64,000 nucleotides of DNA, from positions 992,001 through 1,056,000 of the forward strand of contig CAWJHQ010000011.1 in NCBI GenBank assembly GCA_963842775.1. Direction: 5' to 3'. Numbering within the stretch: the stretch's first letter is position 1; the number at the start of each line of letters is the position of its first letter. Under the pieces are notes generated by a model. The model did not search any database and was not told the DNA's origin. It saw only the letters and a list, made by a program, of their open reading frames with translations. Positions 29,605-39,498 of this stretch are shown here, piece after piece. Origin of the DNA: R-RK-3 sp963842775 (GTDB taxonomy: Bacteria > Pseudomonadota > Alphaproteobacteria > Rhizobiales > Rhodomicrobiaceae). The position numbers were made by a program, and so were the translations under genes.

Positions 29605-30339
29605 TCAAACCTTTGCCTTGTGGCCGCCGCCCAGATAGGCATTGGCGATGCTCTCGTCTCGCAACAGATCGTCGGGCTTGCCGCCGAGCGCAAGGCGGCC
29701 GGTTTCCAGCACATAGCCGTAGTCCGCCACTTTGAGCGCCATGCGTGCGTTCTGCTCGACCAGCAGCACGGTCGCGCCGCGCCGCCGGATTTCGGCGATG
29801 ATCCGGAACACCGCCTGCACGATGACAGGGGCAAGGCCGAGCGACGGTTCGTCGAGCAGCAAGAGGCGCGGCTTGGCCATCAGGCCCCGGGCCACCGCGA
29901 CCATCTGCTGCTGGCCGCCGGATAGCGTCCAGCCCAGTGCGTCGGCGAAGGGGCGGATGTCGGGAAACAGCTCGAACATCTCATCGGCCTCGCGGCGGAT
30001 GGCGCTCGTGGCCTCCCGCCGATTGGACGCGCCCAGCATGATGTTCTCGCGCACGCTAAGACCCGGGAATACGCGCCGCCCTTCCGGCACATGCGAGATG
30101 CCGCGCCGCACGATCGCCTCCGGTCCGAGCCCCGCGATCGACCGGCCTTCGAAAAGGATCTCGCCCGATGCCGGGGCAACGAGGCCGGAGATGGCGCGCA
30201 AGGTGGTCGACTTGCCCGCGCCGTTGGAGCCGAGCAGCGTGACGACGTTGCCTTCGCCGACCGCGATCGTGACGGAGCGCAGAGCCTCGATCTCGCCATA
30301 GCGGACCGACAGGTCGTTGATCTCGAGCAGCGCCATCAT
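29605..30339 (-). CDS. livF: Branched-chain amino acid-type ABC transporter ATPase (LivF)
   Basis: 244 residues. Walker A GSNGAGKSTTLRAISG (about 37), LivF-type HVPEGRRVFPGLSVRENIMLG, signature LSGGQQQMVAVARGL and Walker B LLLLDEPSLGLAP are all present. The start ATG at 30339 overlaps the end of the upstream LivM-LivG fusion gene. It forms the second ATPase of the importer. The family also carries amides, short carboxylates and aromatic acids, so leucine is not certain. Its 3' end faces the sugar-binding protein gene. Confidence 0.92.
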   Translation of the reverse strand: MMALLEINDLSVRYGEIEALRSVTIAVGEGNVVTLLGSNGAGKSTTLRAISGLVAPASGEILFEGRSIAGLGPEAIVRRGISHVPEGRRVFPGLSVRENIMLGASNRREATSAIRREADEMFELFPDIRPFADALGWTLSGGQQQMVAVARGLMAKPRLLLLDEPSLGLAPVIVQAVFRIIAEIRRRGATVLLVEQNARMALKVADYGYVLETGRLALGGKPDDLLRDESIANAYLGGGHKAKV

Positions 30340-32105
30340 TCCGCTCCGAGATAGGCCGACACGACATCGGGATGGCGCAGCACGCCCAGCAACTCGCCAT
30401 CGGCGATCCGCCGGCCGAAATTGAGCACGGTGATGTGACTGGCCGCCTCGCTGACCAGCGTCATGTCGTGGTCGATGATGAGTATCGTCAGCCCCTGCGC
30501 CGCGATCCGCTCCAACAGATCATGCAGCTCGCGCTTTTCGGTGGTGTTGAGGCCGGCTGCAGGCTCGTCGAGCAGCAGCAGCGTCGGGTTGGCGGCCAGC
30601 GCACGGGCGATCTCGATCAACCGCTGATGGCCATAGCTGAATGCTGTGACCTCCTCATTCGCGCGCGATCCAAGTCCGACGAATGCCAGCGCCGCCAGCG
30701 CGCGCTCCTCGAGCGCCGCCCGTCCGCCGCCCGAGGCCTCGATGAGCTTGTTGCCGGGCCGCTCGGCGCCGATCATGACGTTCTCCAGCGCGGTCATCGA
30801 GCGGAACAGGCGGATATTCTGGAATGTGCGCCCGAGTCCTGCGGCTGTCCGCTGGTGCGGGGGGAGATGTGTTATGTCGCGTCCGTCCAAAATCACGTTG
30901 CCCCCGGTCGCCTTATAGAGGCCGGAGAGGACGTTGAGCAATGTCGTCTTGCCGCTGCCGTTCGGTCCGATCAGCGCATGGACGTTGCCGCGCGCGACGA
31001 CGAAATCGACCTCGTCGACGGCTTTCAAGCCGCCAAAATGCTTTGACAGGTTCCTGACCTCGAGGACCGTGGGCCCGCTCGTCTCCGCCGGCACGAGATC
31101 AAGCTTGCGGGCGGTAGCCGGCAGCGGCTTGGCGCGCTGGAACAATTTGGAGATGAAGCCCCAGATGCCGTCCGGCATGAAGACCATGATGAGGATCACG
31201 GAGAACCCATAGATCGCCAGATAGAGACCGGGAATGCTCTTCAGGAAGCGCAGCCATTCGGGGATCAGGATGAGGAGGCCCGTACCGATCACCGATCCGA
31301 TCGGCGAGGCGGCGCCACCGAGCAGGGCCATAGTCAAAAAGACGATCGACTCGGCGAAGGAGAACTGGTCGGGGCTGACATAGGAAAAGCCGCCCGCGAA
31401 CAAGCCGCCGCCAAGGCCGCCGAGCAACGCGCATATCGCAAATGCGGTGACCTTGGTGCGATAGACATCGATGCCCGCCACGCTGGCCGCAAGCTCATTG
31501 TCGCGGACGGCGCGCATCGCCCGGCCGATCCTCGTGTCGGGCAGGTGCCAGACCAGCCAGCCAACGATGGCGAGCATGACGACGCAGAAGGCGAGATAGG
31601 ACTGCTGGCCGGCGAACAGAACCGGCCGCGCGATCTGGCGTACGCCATCCGGCCCGTGGGTGAGGCTGATGGCGTTGATCATGACCAGGGTAAGGATCTG
31701 CTGGAATGAGATCGTCACCATGGCGAGGTAGTGCCCGCCGAGCCTGAGCGTGGTCATCCCGAGCACGGCGCCGGCACCGAGCGATATCACCATGCCGAGC
31801 GCAAGGCAGATCCAGTAGGACATCCCGTAGTCGGTGGTGCCAAGGCCGACCGCATAGGCGCCGAGCCCGAAGAAGCCGGCTTGCGCGAGATTGATCTGGC
31901 CGCACAGCCCCAGCACCACCGAGAGGCCGAACACCGCAACGGCAAAGGTCGTAGCCTGCATCAGGATGTTGAGGATATAGCCGTCGAAGGACATCGTCGC
32001 GGCGAGCACGGCGGCGACGATCGCAAAGAGCCCATAGGCCACGTGCCCGATGAAGCCGCGCACACCCGGCAGAGGAGCGACGCGGGCGTCGCTTGCGCTC
32101 GTCAT
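30336..32105 (-). CDS. LivM-LivG fusion: ABC permease plus ATPase
   Basis: 589 residues from the ATG at 32105, which overlaps the livH stop. Residues about 1-320 are a LivM permease (FGLSVVLGLCGQINLAQAGFFGLGAY, MRAVRDNELAASVAGIDV). Residues about 345-589 are a LivG ATPase (Walker A GPNGSGKTTLLNVLSG, FQNIRLFRSMTALENVMIG, signature FSYGHQRLIEIARAL, Walker B LLLLDEPAAGLN). Such fusions are known in alphaproteobacteria and give fixed 1:1 stoichiometry. No indel is seen across it. Confidence 0.93.
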   Translation of the reverse strand: MTSASDARVAPLPGVRGFIGHVAYGLFAIVAAVLAATMSFDGYILNILMQATTFAVAVFGLSVVLGLCGQINLAQAGFFGLGAYAVGLGTTDYGMSYWICLALGMVISLGAGAVLGMTTLRLGGHYLAMVTISFQQILTLVMINAISLTHGPDGVRQIARPVLFAGQQSYLAFCVVMLAIVGWLVWHLPDTRIGRAMRAVRDNELAASVAGIDVYRTKVTAFAICALLGGLGGGLFAGGFSYVSPDQFSFAESIVFLTMALLGGAASPIGSVIGTGLLILIPEWLRFLKSIPGLYLAIYGFSVILIMVFMPDGIWGFISKLFQRAKPLPATARKLDLVPAETSGPTVLEVRNLSKHFGGLKAVDEVDFVVARGNVHALIGPNGSGKTTLLNVLSGLYKATGGNVILDGRDITHLPPHQRTAAGLGRTFQNIRLFRSMTALENVMIGAERPGNKLIEASGGGRAALEERALAALAFVGLGSRANEEVTAFSYGHQRLIEIARALAANPTLLLLDEPAAGLNTTEKRELHDLLERIAAQGLTILIIDHDMTLVSEAASHITVLNFGRRIADGELLGVLRHPDVVSAYLGAE

Positions 32106-32977
32106 GCCTTCTCCGTGACGCGTTCGCCGAAGATTCCCGTCGGCCTGAAGACCAGGAAGAGCACGAGAACCAGGAAGGCGAAGCCGTCCTTGTAGGGCAC
32201 GGACACATAGGCGGCGCCGAAGGTCTCGATGATGCCGAGCGACAGCCCGCCGACGATCGCCCCGGCAACATCGCCAAAGCCGCCGATGATGGTCGCGGCA
32301 AACGCCTTGAGCGCGATCGCCGAGCCCATCTGGACGGAGACGAACAGGATCGGCGCGACCAGGATGCCGGCAATGCCGCCGAGCAGAGCGCTGTAGACGA
32401 AGGTGATCATGATCATCGTCGATACGGGAATTCCGAGCAGTCCGGCCATTTCCTTGTCCTGGCTCGTCGCCTGCAGCTTCTTGCCGAGCAGCGTGTGCTC
32501 GAAGAACCAGTATTGGAATGCGACCAGCATGGCCGTTACGGCGATGATCAGGAGATACTGGCTGTCGAGATAGACGCCGCCGGCCTGAAAGCCGGGCGTA
32601 TCGAACCAGCCCGGCAGGTTTTGCGGCTGCGGCCCGTATATGGCGAGCGTCGAGTTGGTCATAAGGATCGAAGCGCCGATCGTCGAGATGATGACGGGCA
32701 GATAGGTCCGGTGCCGCAGGGGGTAATAGACGCCGAGGTTGAACACCGCCCCGAGCAGGGCCATGCCGGCGAGCGCGATGAGGAAGGACAACCAGTAAGG
32801 CCACCCCAGATCGACGGCGCACACCACCATCAGGAAGGCGGCCACCATCGAGAACTCGCCCTGGGCGAAATTGACGACGTTGGTGGCGCGGAAGATCAGC
32901 ACGAATCCAAGCGCAACCAGCGCATAGACCGAGCCGATGGCGATGCCCTGGAAGAGCAATTGGAGAACGAAATCCAT
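32102..32977 (-). CDS. livH: Branched-chain amino acid-type ABC permease (LivH)
   Basis: 291 residues, the standard LivH length. The N-terminus QLLFQGIAIGSVYALVALGFVLIFRATNVVNFAQGE is diagnostic. The cytoplasmic EAA-like loop GFGDVAGAIVGGLSLGIIETFGA is near residue 235. About eight hydrophobic helices are seen. Its stop overlaps the start of the LivM-LivG fusion (ATGA). It pairs with the LivM part to form the inner-membrane channel. Confidence 0.93.
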   Translation of the reverse strand: MDFVLQLLFQGIAIGSVYALVALGFVLIFRATNVVNFAQGEFSMVAAFLMVVCAVDLGWPYWLSFLIALAGMALLGAVFNLGVYYPLRHRTYLPVIISTIGASILMTNSTLAIYGPQPQNLPGWFDTPGFQAGGVYLDSQYLLIIAVTAMLVAFQYWFFEHTLLGKKLQATSQDKEMAGLLGIPVSTMIMITFVYSALLGGIAGILVAPILFVSVQMGSAIALKAFAATIIGGFGDVAGAIVGGLSLGIIETFGAAYVSVPYKDGFAFLVLVLFLVFRPTGIFGERVTEKA

Positions 32978-33034
32978 CGACAGCTCACGAGAAGGTGGCG
33001 CTGTCCCGGTGACGGCCGGGCAGCGCCGGGGAAG

Positions 33035-34183
33035 TCATTGGTCGAACTCGATGTGCTTGTCGAAGACCACGGTGCCTTTTTCGTTGCGCACGATATTGTA
33101 GCCGTGCAGGCCATCGCCGAACTCGTCGAAATTATATTCGCCCTCGGCGCCCGGGTAGCCCTTGGTGGCCAGGATCGCGTCGCGGATCTTTTCCGGATCG
33201 GTGCTGCCGGCTTTGTTGATGGCCGCGCAGAGCACATTCATTGCGTCATAGGGCCAGGACGCGAAGATGTCGGGCGCTGCGCCGCCCGATGCTGCGCGGT
33301 AAAGCTTGCCGAACTCTCGCGCCGCATCGCTCGATTCTTCAGCGAAATCGGCGACTCCGAAGGTCCCGTGGAGAGCCGGTCCGGCGAGCTTGACCGCCGT
33401 CGCAACCGCTATCGAGGGCGAGCCGACCCAGGGAATGGTGACGCCGAGCTGGCGCAACTGGCGGGCAAAGATCGCCAGGTCGTTTTCGAAGGTGAAATAG
33501 GAGCCGATAATGTCAGCACCCGACTGCTTGATCGCGAGCACGACGGGCGTGAAGTCCTGGCTCTGGTTGGGATAGCCCTGGTCGAGCGCCACTTTCGCGC
33601 CAGCCTTCCCGAGCGCTTCCGTCAACGCCTTGGAGCCATTCGTCCCGAAAGCGTCGGTGGAATGAATGACGGCCCAGTTCTTCTTGCCCAGTGTCTCGAT
33701 GCCATAGGCGGCGATGACGCGACCCGAATAGCTGTCGTTCGGGCGGAAGCGGAACAGCCAGCGATTGCCGAGCTTCGTCAGCGCCGGATCGGTGCCGCCG
33801 AACATCATCGGCTTGCCGACCTTGAGCAGGTCGGGCGCGATGGCGTGCACCTGCGTCGAGCGGATCGGACCGAGGAAAGCGACGATGTCGTTCTGTGCGG
33901 CGAGCTTCGAGAAGGCGAGCACCCCGCCAGGATTGGTCGTCTGGTCGTCCTCGGTGATGAGTTCGACCTGCTTGCCGAGCACGCCGCCCGCCTTGTTGAC
34001 GCGATCGAGCGCGATCTTGACGCCGGTGAGCGCATATTTGCCGGATTCGGCGGCGGGCCCCGTGACGGGAACGACCATGCCGATCTTCAACGTCGCGCCC
34101 TGCGCATACGCAGATCGCAAGACTGCCGGCGCGGCAATGCCCGCAGCAAGTCCGGCCGAAAACTGACGCCTCGTTAACTTCAT
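33035..34183 (-). CDS. Branched-chain amino acid-type ABC substrate-binding protein
   Basis: 382 residues. GGGAGGA precedes the ATG at 34183. A Tat-type signal (MKLTRRQFSAGLAAG) is cleaved after ...AYAQG. The mature protein is a Peripla_BP_6 (LivJ/LivK) fold: LKIGMVVPVTGPAAESGKYA, then GVLGKQVELITEDDQTTNPG. It is the first gene of the operon, 57 bases from livH. The ligand could be an amino acid or, given the neighbouring acid-sugar genes, another small carboxylate. Confidence 0.9.
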   Translation of the reverse strand: MKLTRRQFSAGLAAGIAAPAVLRSAYAQGATLKIGMVVPVTGPAAESGKYALTGVKIALDRVNKAGGVLGKQVELITEDDQTTNPGGVLAFSKLAAQNDIVAFLGPIRSTQVHAIAPDLLKVGKPMMFGGTDPALTKLGNRWLFRFRPNDSYSGRVIAAYGIETLGKKNWAVIHSTDAFGTNGSKALTEALGKAGAKVALDQGYPNQSQDFTPVVLAIKQSGADIIGSYFTFENDLAIFARQLRQLGVTIPWVGSPSIAVATAVKLAGPALHGTFGVADFAEESSDAAREFGKLYRAASGGAAPDIFASWPYDAMNVLCAAINKAGSTDPEKIRDAILATKGYPGAEGEYNFDEFGDGLHGYNIVRNEKGTVVFDKHIEFDQ

Positions 34184-34659
34184 GGAAATCCTCCCAGGAT
34201 AAGGCCTCTATGTGCCTTTGATTTCAGGCATTAGATGGCGAAGTCGCCTCCCTGCCGAGCATACGCTGTTCAGCCTAAGCAATTATTCCGGCCATGGTGG
34301 GTGGATCGATAGGGCTAGACTTTCGCCTGAGGGCGTCGGTCGCGGAGGCCGTTTCTTTTGCATCGCTCCACGGGAAAATCGTGCCCGCGACAGTGTTGAC
34401 ACGATATACGCGCAAATCTAACTACTTAGTTATATCAGCACTAGAGACGCAGGGCGCGCTGCGGCCTAAAGCGGGACGATCGCGGTCCGAACGGTGGCCA
34501 GGATCGTCGGTCCGGGTATTCGACTTACCGCTTCAGATCGGCGTCCGAAGCTGACGACGTGATCTGTCATTCCGGGGGCGCCAATGCATATCCCCACATG
34601 CGTATTGACGCCCTGGTCGCGGAGGTTTACCTTTTTACTGGTATGATAGGTGTGCCAGT
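34184..34659. promoter_or_regulatory. Divergent intergenic region, candidate promoters
   Basis: This 476-base gap separates the liv-type operon (minus) from the GntR gene (plus) and has no convincing gene. On the plus strand TTGACA (34396-34401) and TAACTA (34419-34424) stand 17 bases apart. Close to the GntR start, TGGTATGAT (34638-34646) resembles an extended -10. The same stretch carries ACTGG...CCAGT half-sites (about 34637-34659) that could bind the GntR protein itself. The operator is inference from position. Confidence 0.45.
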
Positions 34660-35370
34660 ATGCCAATCGTGGCCATAAAACGGCGGAAGCTTTACGAAGA
34701 TGTCGCGGAGCATCTGGAGCGGATGATCCGCGATGGCGAATTTGCCGAGAGCGAGCGGCTTCCGTCTGAACGCGATTTGATGCGCCTTTTCGGCGTTGGG
34801 CGGCCCGCGATACGCGAGGCGCTTTTCCATTTGCGGAAAATGGGGATGGTGGAGATCCGCTCGGGCGAACGGGCGCGCATCACCCAGCCGACGCCGCAAT
34901 TCGTCATCAACTCGCTGGCCGGCACGGCGCGCAACATGATCGCCGCTCCCGGGGGCGTTCAGAATTTCCAGAACGCACGCCTTTTCTTCGAGATCGGCCT
35001 CGCGCGTCATGCAGCGCTGAACGCCACCGCCGATGACCTCGCCCGTTTCGAGGAGGCGCTCGAAGTGAACCGTCAGTCCATCGGCGACCTGAAACGGTTC
35101 GTCGGGACGGACGTCGCGTTCCACTATGTGCTCGCCCTCGTGCCCCGCAATCCGATCTTCACGGCGATTCACACCGCGCTCGCCGAATGGCTGCTCGAAC
35201 AGCGCCAGACGACCCTTGCACCCGGTCAGGATGTCCGCGCCTACCAGGCGCATCGCACGATCTTCGAGGCCGTCGCCGCGCGCGACCCCGACCGTTCCGA
35301 AAACGCCATGCGCGCGCATCTCGAATATGTGGCGCGCCGCTACACCGATGTTGTCGAGGGACGCGCATGA
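34660..35370 (+). CDS. GntR-family regulator, FadR subfamily
   Basis: 236 residues. The winged helix-turn-helix (about 8-75) contains GEFAESERLPSERDLMRLFG and VGRPAIREALFHLRKMGMVE, the GntR signature. The FCD ligand domain (about 95-225) has the metal-binding pattern with His in DVAFHYVLA and AYQAHRTIFEAV. FadR-type regulators of this build commonly sense acid sugars or organic acids. It sits at the head of the acid-sugar gene set and overlaps the following ABM gene, so it likely controls that operon. Confidence 0.9.
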   Translation: MPIVAIKRRKLYEDVAEHLERMIRDGEFAESERLPSERDLMRLFGVGRPAIREALFHLRKMGMVEIRSGERARITQPTPQFVINSLAGTARNMIAAPGGVQNFQNARLFFEIGLARHAALNATADDLARFEEALEVNRQSIGDLKRFVGTDVAFHYVLALVPRNPIFTAIHTALAEWLLEQRQTTLAPGQDVRAYQAHRTIFEAVAARDPDRSENAMRAHLEYVARRYTDVVEGRA

Positions 35371-35675
35371 CCGGTTTTGCGATCATCGTCGATTTTCGCC
35401 TGAAACCGGGCGCGCGATCGGCATTTCGCCGGCTCATCGATGCGAATGCGCGGACCTCGGCGCAGGTTGAGCGAGGCTGCCGGCGTTTCGACGTGGTCGA
35501 GCCGAGGGATGAGGCAGACCGCGTGCTTCTCTATGAGATCTACGACGATGACGTTGCGTTCGAGGCGCATGTGAAGTCTGCGCATTACGTGCAGTTCGAC
35601 GCGGAGAGCGCACCGTTGATTGTCGACAAATCCGTGATCCGGTGCGACCTCGTCTGCGAGGGCACCGCGAGTTAG
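35367..35675 (+). CDS. ABM-domain (antibiotic biosynthesis monooxygenase-like) protein
   Basis: 102 residues. The ATG overlaps the regulator stop (ATGA), implying translational coupling. The ferredoxin-like ABM fold shows FAIIVDFRLKPGARSAFRRLI and LLYEIYDDDVAFEAHVKSAHY. Proteins of this type in sugar operons often act as putative mutarotase- or isomerase-like helpers rather than true monooxygenases. The role here is unknown, but the operon suggests a part in acid-sugar breakdown. Confidence 0.82.
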   Translation: MTGFAIIVDFRLKPGARSAFRRLIDANARTSAQVERGCRRFDVVEPRDEADRVLLYEIYDDDVAFEAHVKSAHYVQFDAESAPLIVDKSVIRCDLVCEGTAS

Positions 35676-35731
35676 GATTGGCGTTAGTCGGACTCCGCCA
35701 AAGAGCGGAGCCGACGCAGTGGGAGGATTAA

Positions 35732-36517
35732 ATGGCAGACCAGGGCCTCAAAGCCATGGCGGGTACGAAGGCGCCGAAACTCGGACACTTTCATCGTCGA
35801 GTTCGCAACGCCCGGCATCGGCCACATCCTGAAATCGGCCGGCTGCGATTTCGTGCTGTTCGACACTGGAGCATTCCGGCTTCGGCTTCGAGACGATCAA
35901 GAGCGCCGTGCGCTATTTCGAGGCGGCCGACCTGCCGGCCATCGTGCGCGTGCCCTCGCGCGAATACCACCACATCGCCCGCGCCCTGGATATGGGCGCC
36001 GAGGGGCTGATGCTGCCGATGGTCGGCAACGTCGACGAGGTGCGCCACATCGTCAATTCGATGAAATATCACCCGGCGGGCAAGCGCGGCGTCGCGCTGC
36101 AGGTGGCGCATGACCGCTATCGGCCGGGCACGGTTGCCGACAAATTCACCGCCGCCAACAAGCGCACGACGCTTTTCTGCCAGATCGAGACCGCCGAGGG
36201 CGTGGAGAATGCCGAGCAGATGGCGGCGATCGACGGCGTCGACTGCCTGTGGGTCGGCCATTTCGACCTGTCGGTCTCGCTCGGCATCCCGGGCGAGTTC
36301 GACAACCCGAAATTCAAGAAGGCGATCGAGACGACGGTCGCCGCCGCCAAGAAGCACAACAAGGCGCTTGGCCGCCTCGTGCCGACCGTCGAGCTGGGCA
36401 TCGAGCTCTACGCCCAGGGCTTCGATTTCGTCTGCTATTCCGGCGACGTCTGGATCCTGCACGACGGCGCTGGAGGAAGCGATCGGCAAGCTGCGCGCCG
36501 GCTGCAAGCCGAAATAG
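35732..36517 (+). pseudogene. HpcH/HpaI-family aldolase (frameshifted)
   Basis: GGGAGGA precedes the ATG at 35732. About 260 residues can be rebuilt after correcting extra bases at about 35786, 35868 and 36467. Motifs of class II pyruvate aldolases are intact: TFIVEFATPGIGHI, SAGCDFVLFDTEHSGF (metal-site Glu/Asp region), ARALDMGAEGLMLPMV and CQIETAEGVENAEQMAAIDGVD (Glu ligand). The family cleaves 2-keto-3-deoxy acid sugars to pyruvate plus an aldehyde. It is followed 9 bases later by a 2-hydroxyacid dehydrogenase gene. Confidence 0.82.
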
Positions 36518-36526
36518 GAGGAGGAT

Positions 36527-37580
36527 ATGGCCGAAAAATTCCGCGTCGCGCTGTCCGGCGATTTCAGGAAGGCCGACGGCTCGCCGACCTATCCCGATTT
36601 CGACCTCGCGCCGCTCAGGGCGGCGCCCGGGCGTGGAGATGGAATTCCTCGAGCCGGCGAACCCCGTGCGCGGCGAGCAGCTCGAAGATTTCGACGCGCT
36701 GATCCTCCTCGCCCATCGCTTCGGGCCGGAGAGCATGCCGAAAAGCGGCCGGCTCGCGCGTCGTCGCCCGCTTCGGCGTCGGCTACGACACGGTCGATGT
36801 CGACGCCTGCACCAAGGCCGGCATCGCGCTCGTCATCACGCCCGGACGGCGTGCGCCGGCCGGTCGCCGTCTCGATCATCACGCTGATGCTGGCGCTGAC
36901 CGGCAAGCTGATGGTCAAGGACCGGCTCACGCGCGAGGCTGCGGCCGGCTTCGCCAAGCGCTCCGACCATATGGGCGTCGGCCTGGTCGGGCGCACGCTC
37001 GGCTCGCTCGGCATCGGCAATATCGGCGCGGAGATGTTCCGCCTGGCGAAGCCGTTCGACATGAAGTTCATCGCCCACGATCCCTATGCCGACAAGAAGG
37101 TCGCGGCCGAACTCGGCATCGAACTGGTCGGGCTCGAAGATGTGTTCCGGCGCGCCGACATCCTCTCGGTCAGCTGCCCGCTGACGCCCGAGACGCGCCA
37201 TCTCGTCAATGCCGAGCGGCATCGCGCTGATGAAGCCGACCGCCTACCTCATCAACACGGCGCGCGGGCCGATCGTCGACCAGAAGGCGCTGACCAAGGC
37301 GCTGCAGGAGCGCCGGATCGCCGGCGCCGGCCTCGATGTGCTCGAGCAGGAGCCGCCCGACCCGAACGATCCGATCCTGAAGCTCGACAACGTGATCCTC
37401 GCGCCGCATGCGCTCTGCTGGACGGACCAATGCTTTGCCGGCAACGGCGCGGCCGACGTCGCGGCGGTGCTCGAGGTCCAGCACGGCCGCGTGCCGCGCG
37501 GCGTCGTCAACCGCGATGTGCTCGCATCGGAAGCTGGAAGAAGCGGCTCGACGGAGTTCGCCAGACGTTTCGGCGGCTAA
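36527..37580 (+). pseudogene. D-2-hydroxyacid dehydrogenase (frameshifted)
   Basis: GGAGGA lies before the ATG at 36527. Roughly 350 residues are recovered across at least six indels (about 36631, 36760, 36841, 37216, 37530 and 37550). The NAD-binding GRTLGSLGIGNIGAEMFRLA, catalytic Arg in INTARGPIVDQKAL, Glu in EQEPPDPNDPI and His in LAPHALCWTD are intact. This is the glycerate/phosphoglycerate dehydrogenase family. With the aldolase it could oxidise or reduce the C2-C4 acid-sugar fragment. Confidence 0.8.
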
Positions 37581-37703
37581 GGAGATTATTCGATCAATGC
37601 TGTCGCGGGAGACCGCGGGCAAAGAAGGTGCGGTCGAGGTCGACCGTGTAGGAAACCGGCGAACAAGGCCGGAAACAACGTCCTCAGGGGAGGGATAACG
37701 AAC

Positions 37704-39373
37704 ATGAACGATCGCGAAAGACGTGACTTCGAAGCCGGCCTGGCGGCCGAGGTGGATGCCTGGCTGCAGAGGCGAGCCGACGCGCCGGACCTTCATCAAG
37801 CGTTTCGGCCAGCTGACCGGCATGCTCGCCACTGTCGGGCGCCGGGCTGACGGCCTATGACCGATTGGGCGCTCGCCGCAGGCGGCGGTCGACCTCGCCG
37901 ATCCGAGCAACGCCGCTCGGCAAGGCGCAGGCGGCCGCGATGAAGGCCTCGACCGAAGGGCCCGCCGACGGCTCCGCCTACCGCGCCGTGCAGGCCGCCA
38001 AGCAATATAGCGGCGTCACGCTCAACATGACCTACGAGGCCGGCCTGCAGGCGCTCGACCCGCGCAACTTCTCCGGCCCCGTCTGGGAGCAGCTCACCGG
38101 CATCAAGTCGAATGTCGTCGAGCTGTCGCATCCCGATCAGTATTCCAAGCCGGTCGCCGAGCACATCGCCCGCTCCGGCGCCTACGACGTCCTCGACATC
38201 GCAGCCGGCCTGGACGCCGTCGCTCGCCGATGGCGGCGTGATCGCGCCGCTCGACGACTACATCGCCAAATACATGAACAAGGCGGATCTCGAGGACTAT
38301 CACCCGCTCTACAAGGCGCTGCCGACCTACAAGGGCAAGATCTGGGGCTTCTTCGACGATGGCGACATGTTCGCTCTCTACTATCGCAAGGACATCTTCG
38401 AGGATCCGAAGCTGAAGGAGGCCTACCAGGCGAAGTTCGGCAAGGCGCTGGAAGTGCCGAAGACCTGGGAGGACTACGCCCAGGTCGCGCAGTTCATCAC
38501 CGACAAGATGGCGCCGAACGTCTATGGCGCCGGCCACTTCCGCAAGGCGGGAAGCCCCGGCAACCAGTTCGACTTCCTGCAGCAGTTCCGCGCCAATGGC
38601 GGCGAGTTCTTCGACGACGACATGAAGGCGCAGCTCGCCTCCGACGCGGGCATCAAGACGCTCACCAACATGATCGCGGCCAACACGGCCTCGATCCCCG
38701 GCAACAACGAACTCGACGCCGTGTCGCTCTGGGCCGCATGGCTGCAGGGCAAGGTGGCGATGATCTATTCATGGCCGCCGACGGGCCGCATGACCGCCGG
38801 CTATTCGCAGAGCGACAAGGCGATCAACTTCATCCCGCAATCGACGATCGCCGACAAGGTCGGCTATGCCGTCGTGCCGGGCAATCCGGAGCATGCGACC
38901 GGCTACAACAAGGCGCTCGCCGCCGACTCGGCCAATCCCGACGCCGCCTATCTCTTCATGCAATGGGCGGTGTCGCCGCCGGTGTCGCTCGCCCGGGTGA
39001 TGCTGCCCTATGCGCTGCGCGATCCGTACCGCCTGTCGCACTTCAAGTCGGACCTCTACGCGCGAGCTCTTCCCGACAGCGAAGGACTATCTGCGCAACC
39101 TCAACGCCTCGGCCAATGTCGGCCTGCTCGACATGATCATGCCCGGCTGCGCAGGACTACTGCGCTCTCGCATCGACCGCATGTGCACCTCGGTCTGGGC
39201 CGGCGCCGATCCGAAGGCGGCGCTGCAGACCGCCGCCGCGGAATGGGACGCGACGACCGAGCGCCTCGGCGTCGATTCGCAGAAGGCGTTCTATCGAGGA
39301 GTTCCAGAAGCTGCCCGGCGCCACCGCCGACAATACGGTCGAGAAGCTCGGCATGGCCGTGAAGCTCGACTGA
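37704..39373 (+). pseudogene. Tat-exported solute-binding protein, family 1 (frameshifted)
   Basis: Rebuilt as about 550 residues from the ATG at 37704 (GGGAGGGA upstream). Unusually, about 26 charged residues precede a Tat motif, TRRTFIKRFGQLTG. The mature part is SBP_bac_1-like: SGAYDVLDIAAGLDAVLADGG, GKIWGFFDDGDMFALYYRKDIFEDP, KTWEDYAQVAQFI and VAMIYSWPPTGRM. Indels occur at about 37769, 37835, 37862, 37915, 38222, 39063, 39148-39170 and 39297, while 38230-39060 is clean. It binds the substrate of the MalFGK-type transporter encoded next, probably a sugar acid or oligosaccharide. Confidence 0.8.
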
Positions 39374-39390
39374 ACAAAAAAAGAACGGGG

Positions 39391-39416
39391 TGAGCCGGCG
39401 CTACGGCGTCGGCTCA
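39391..39416 (+). promoter_or_regulatory. Intercistronic stem-loop after binding-protein gene
   Basis: TGAGCCGGCG and CGTCGGCTCA form a 10-base stem with one mismatch and a 6-base loop, 18 bases after the binding-protein stop and about 80 bases before the permease gene. No T-run follows. Its place fits the usual arrangement that protects the binding-protein mRNA and reduces downstream expression. Confidence 0.5.
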
Positions 39417-39498
39417 ACTCCGCAGAGTCAGCAAGACCTCGAGGCGCGGCGCTCTTCGCCGCCCTCGCCTTCCCGGCGATATCATCGAGTGAGTTTGC

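Noticed and set aside
32093..34177. 694-codon plus-strand open frame antisense to the liv-type genes
   Set aside because: It is a shadow of high-GC genes: all liv-type family motifs are on the minus strand, and the antisense protein is a low-complexity charged sequence with no domain.
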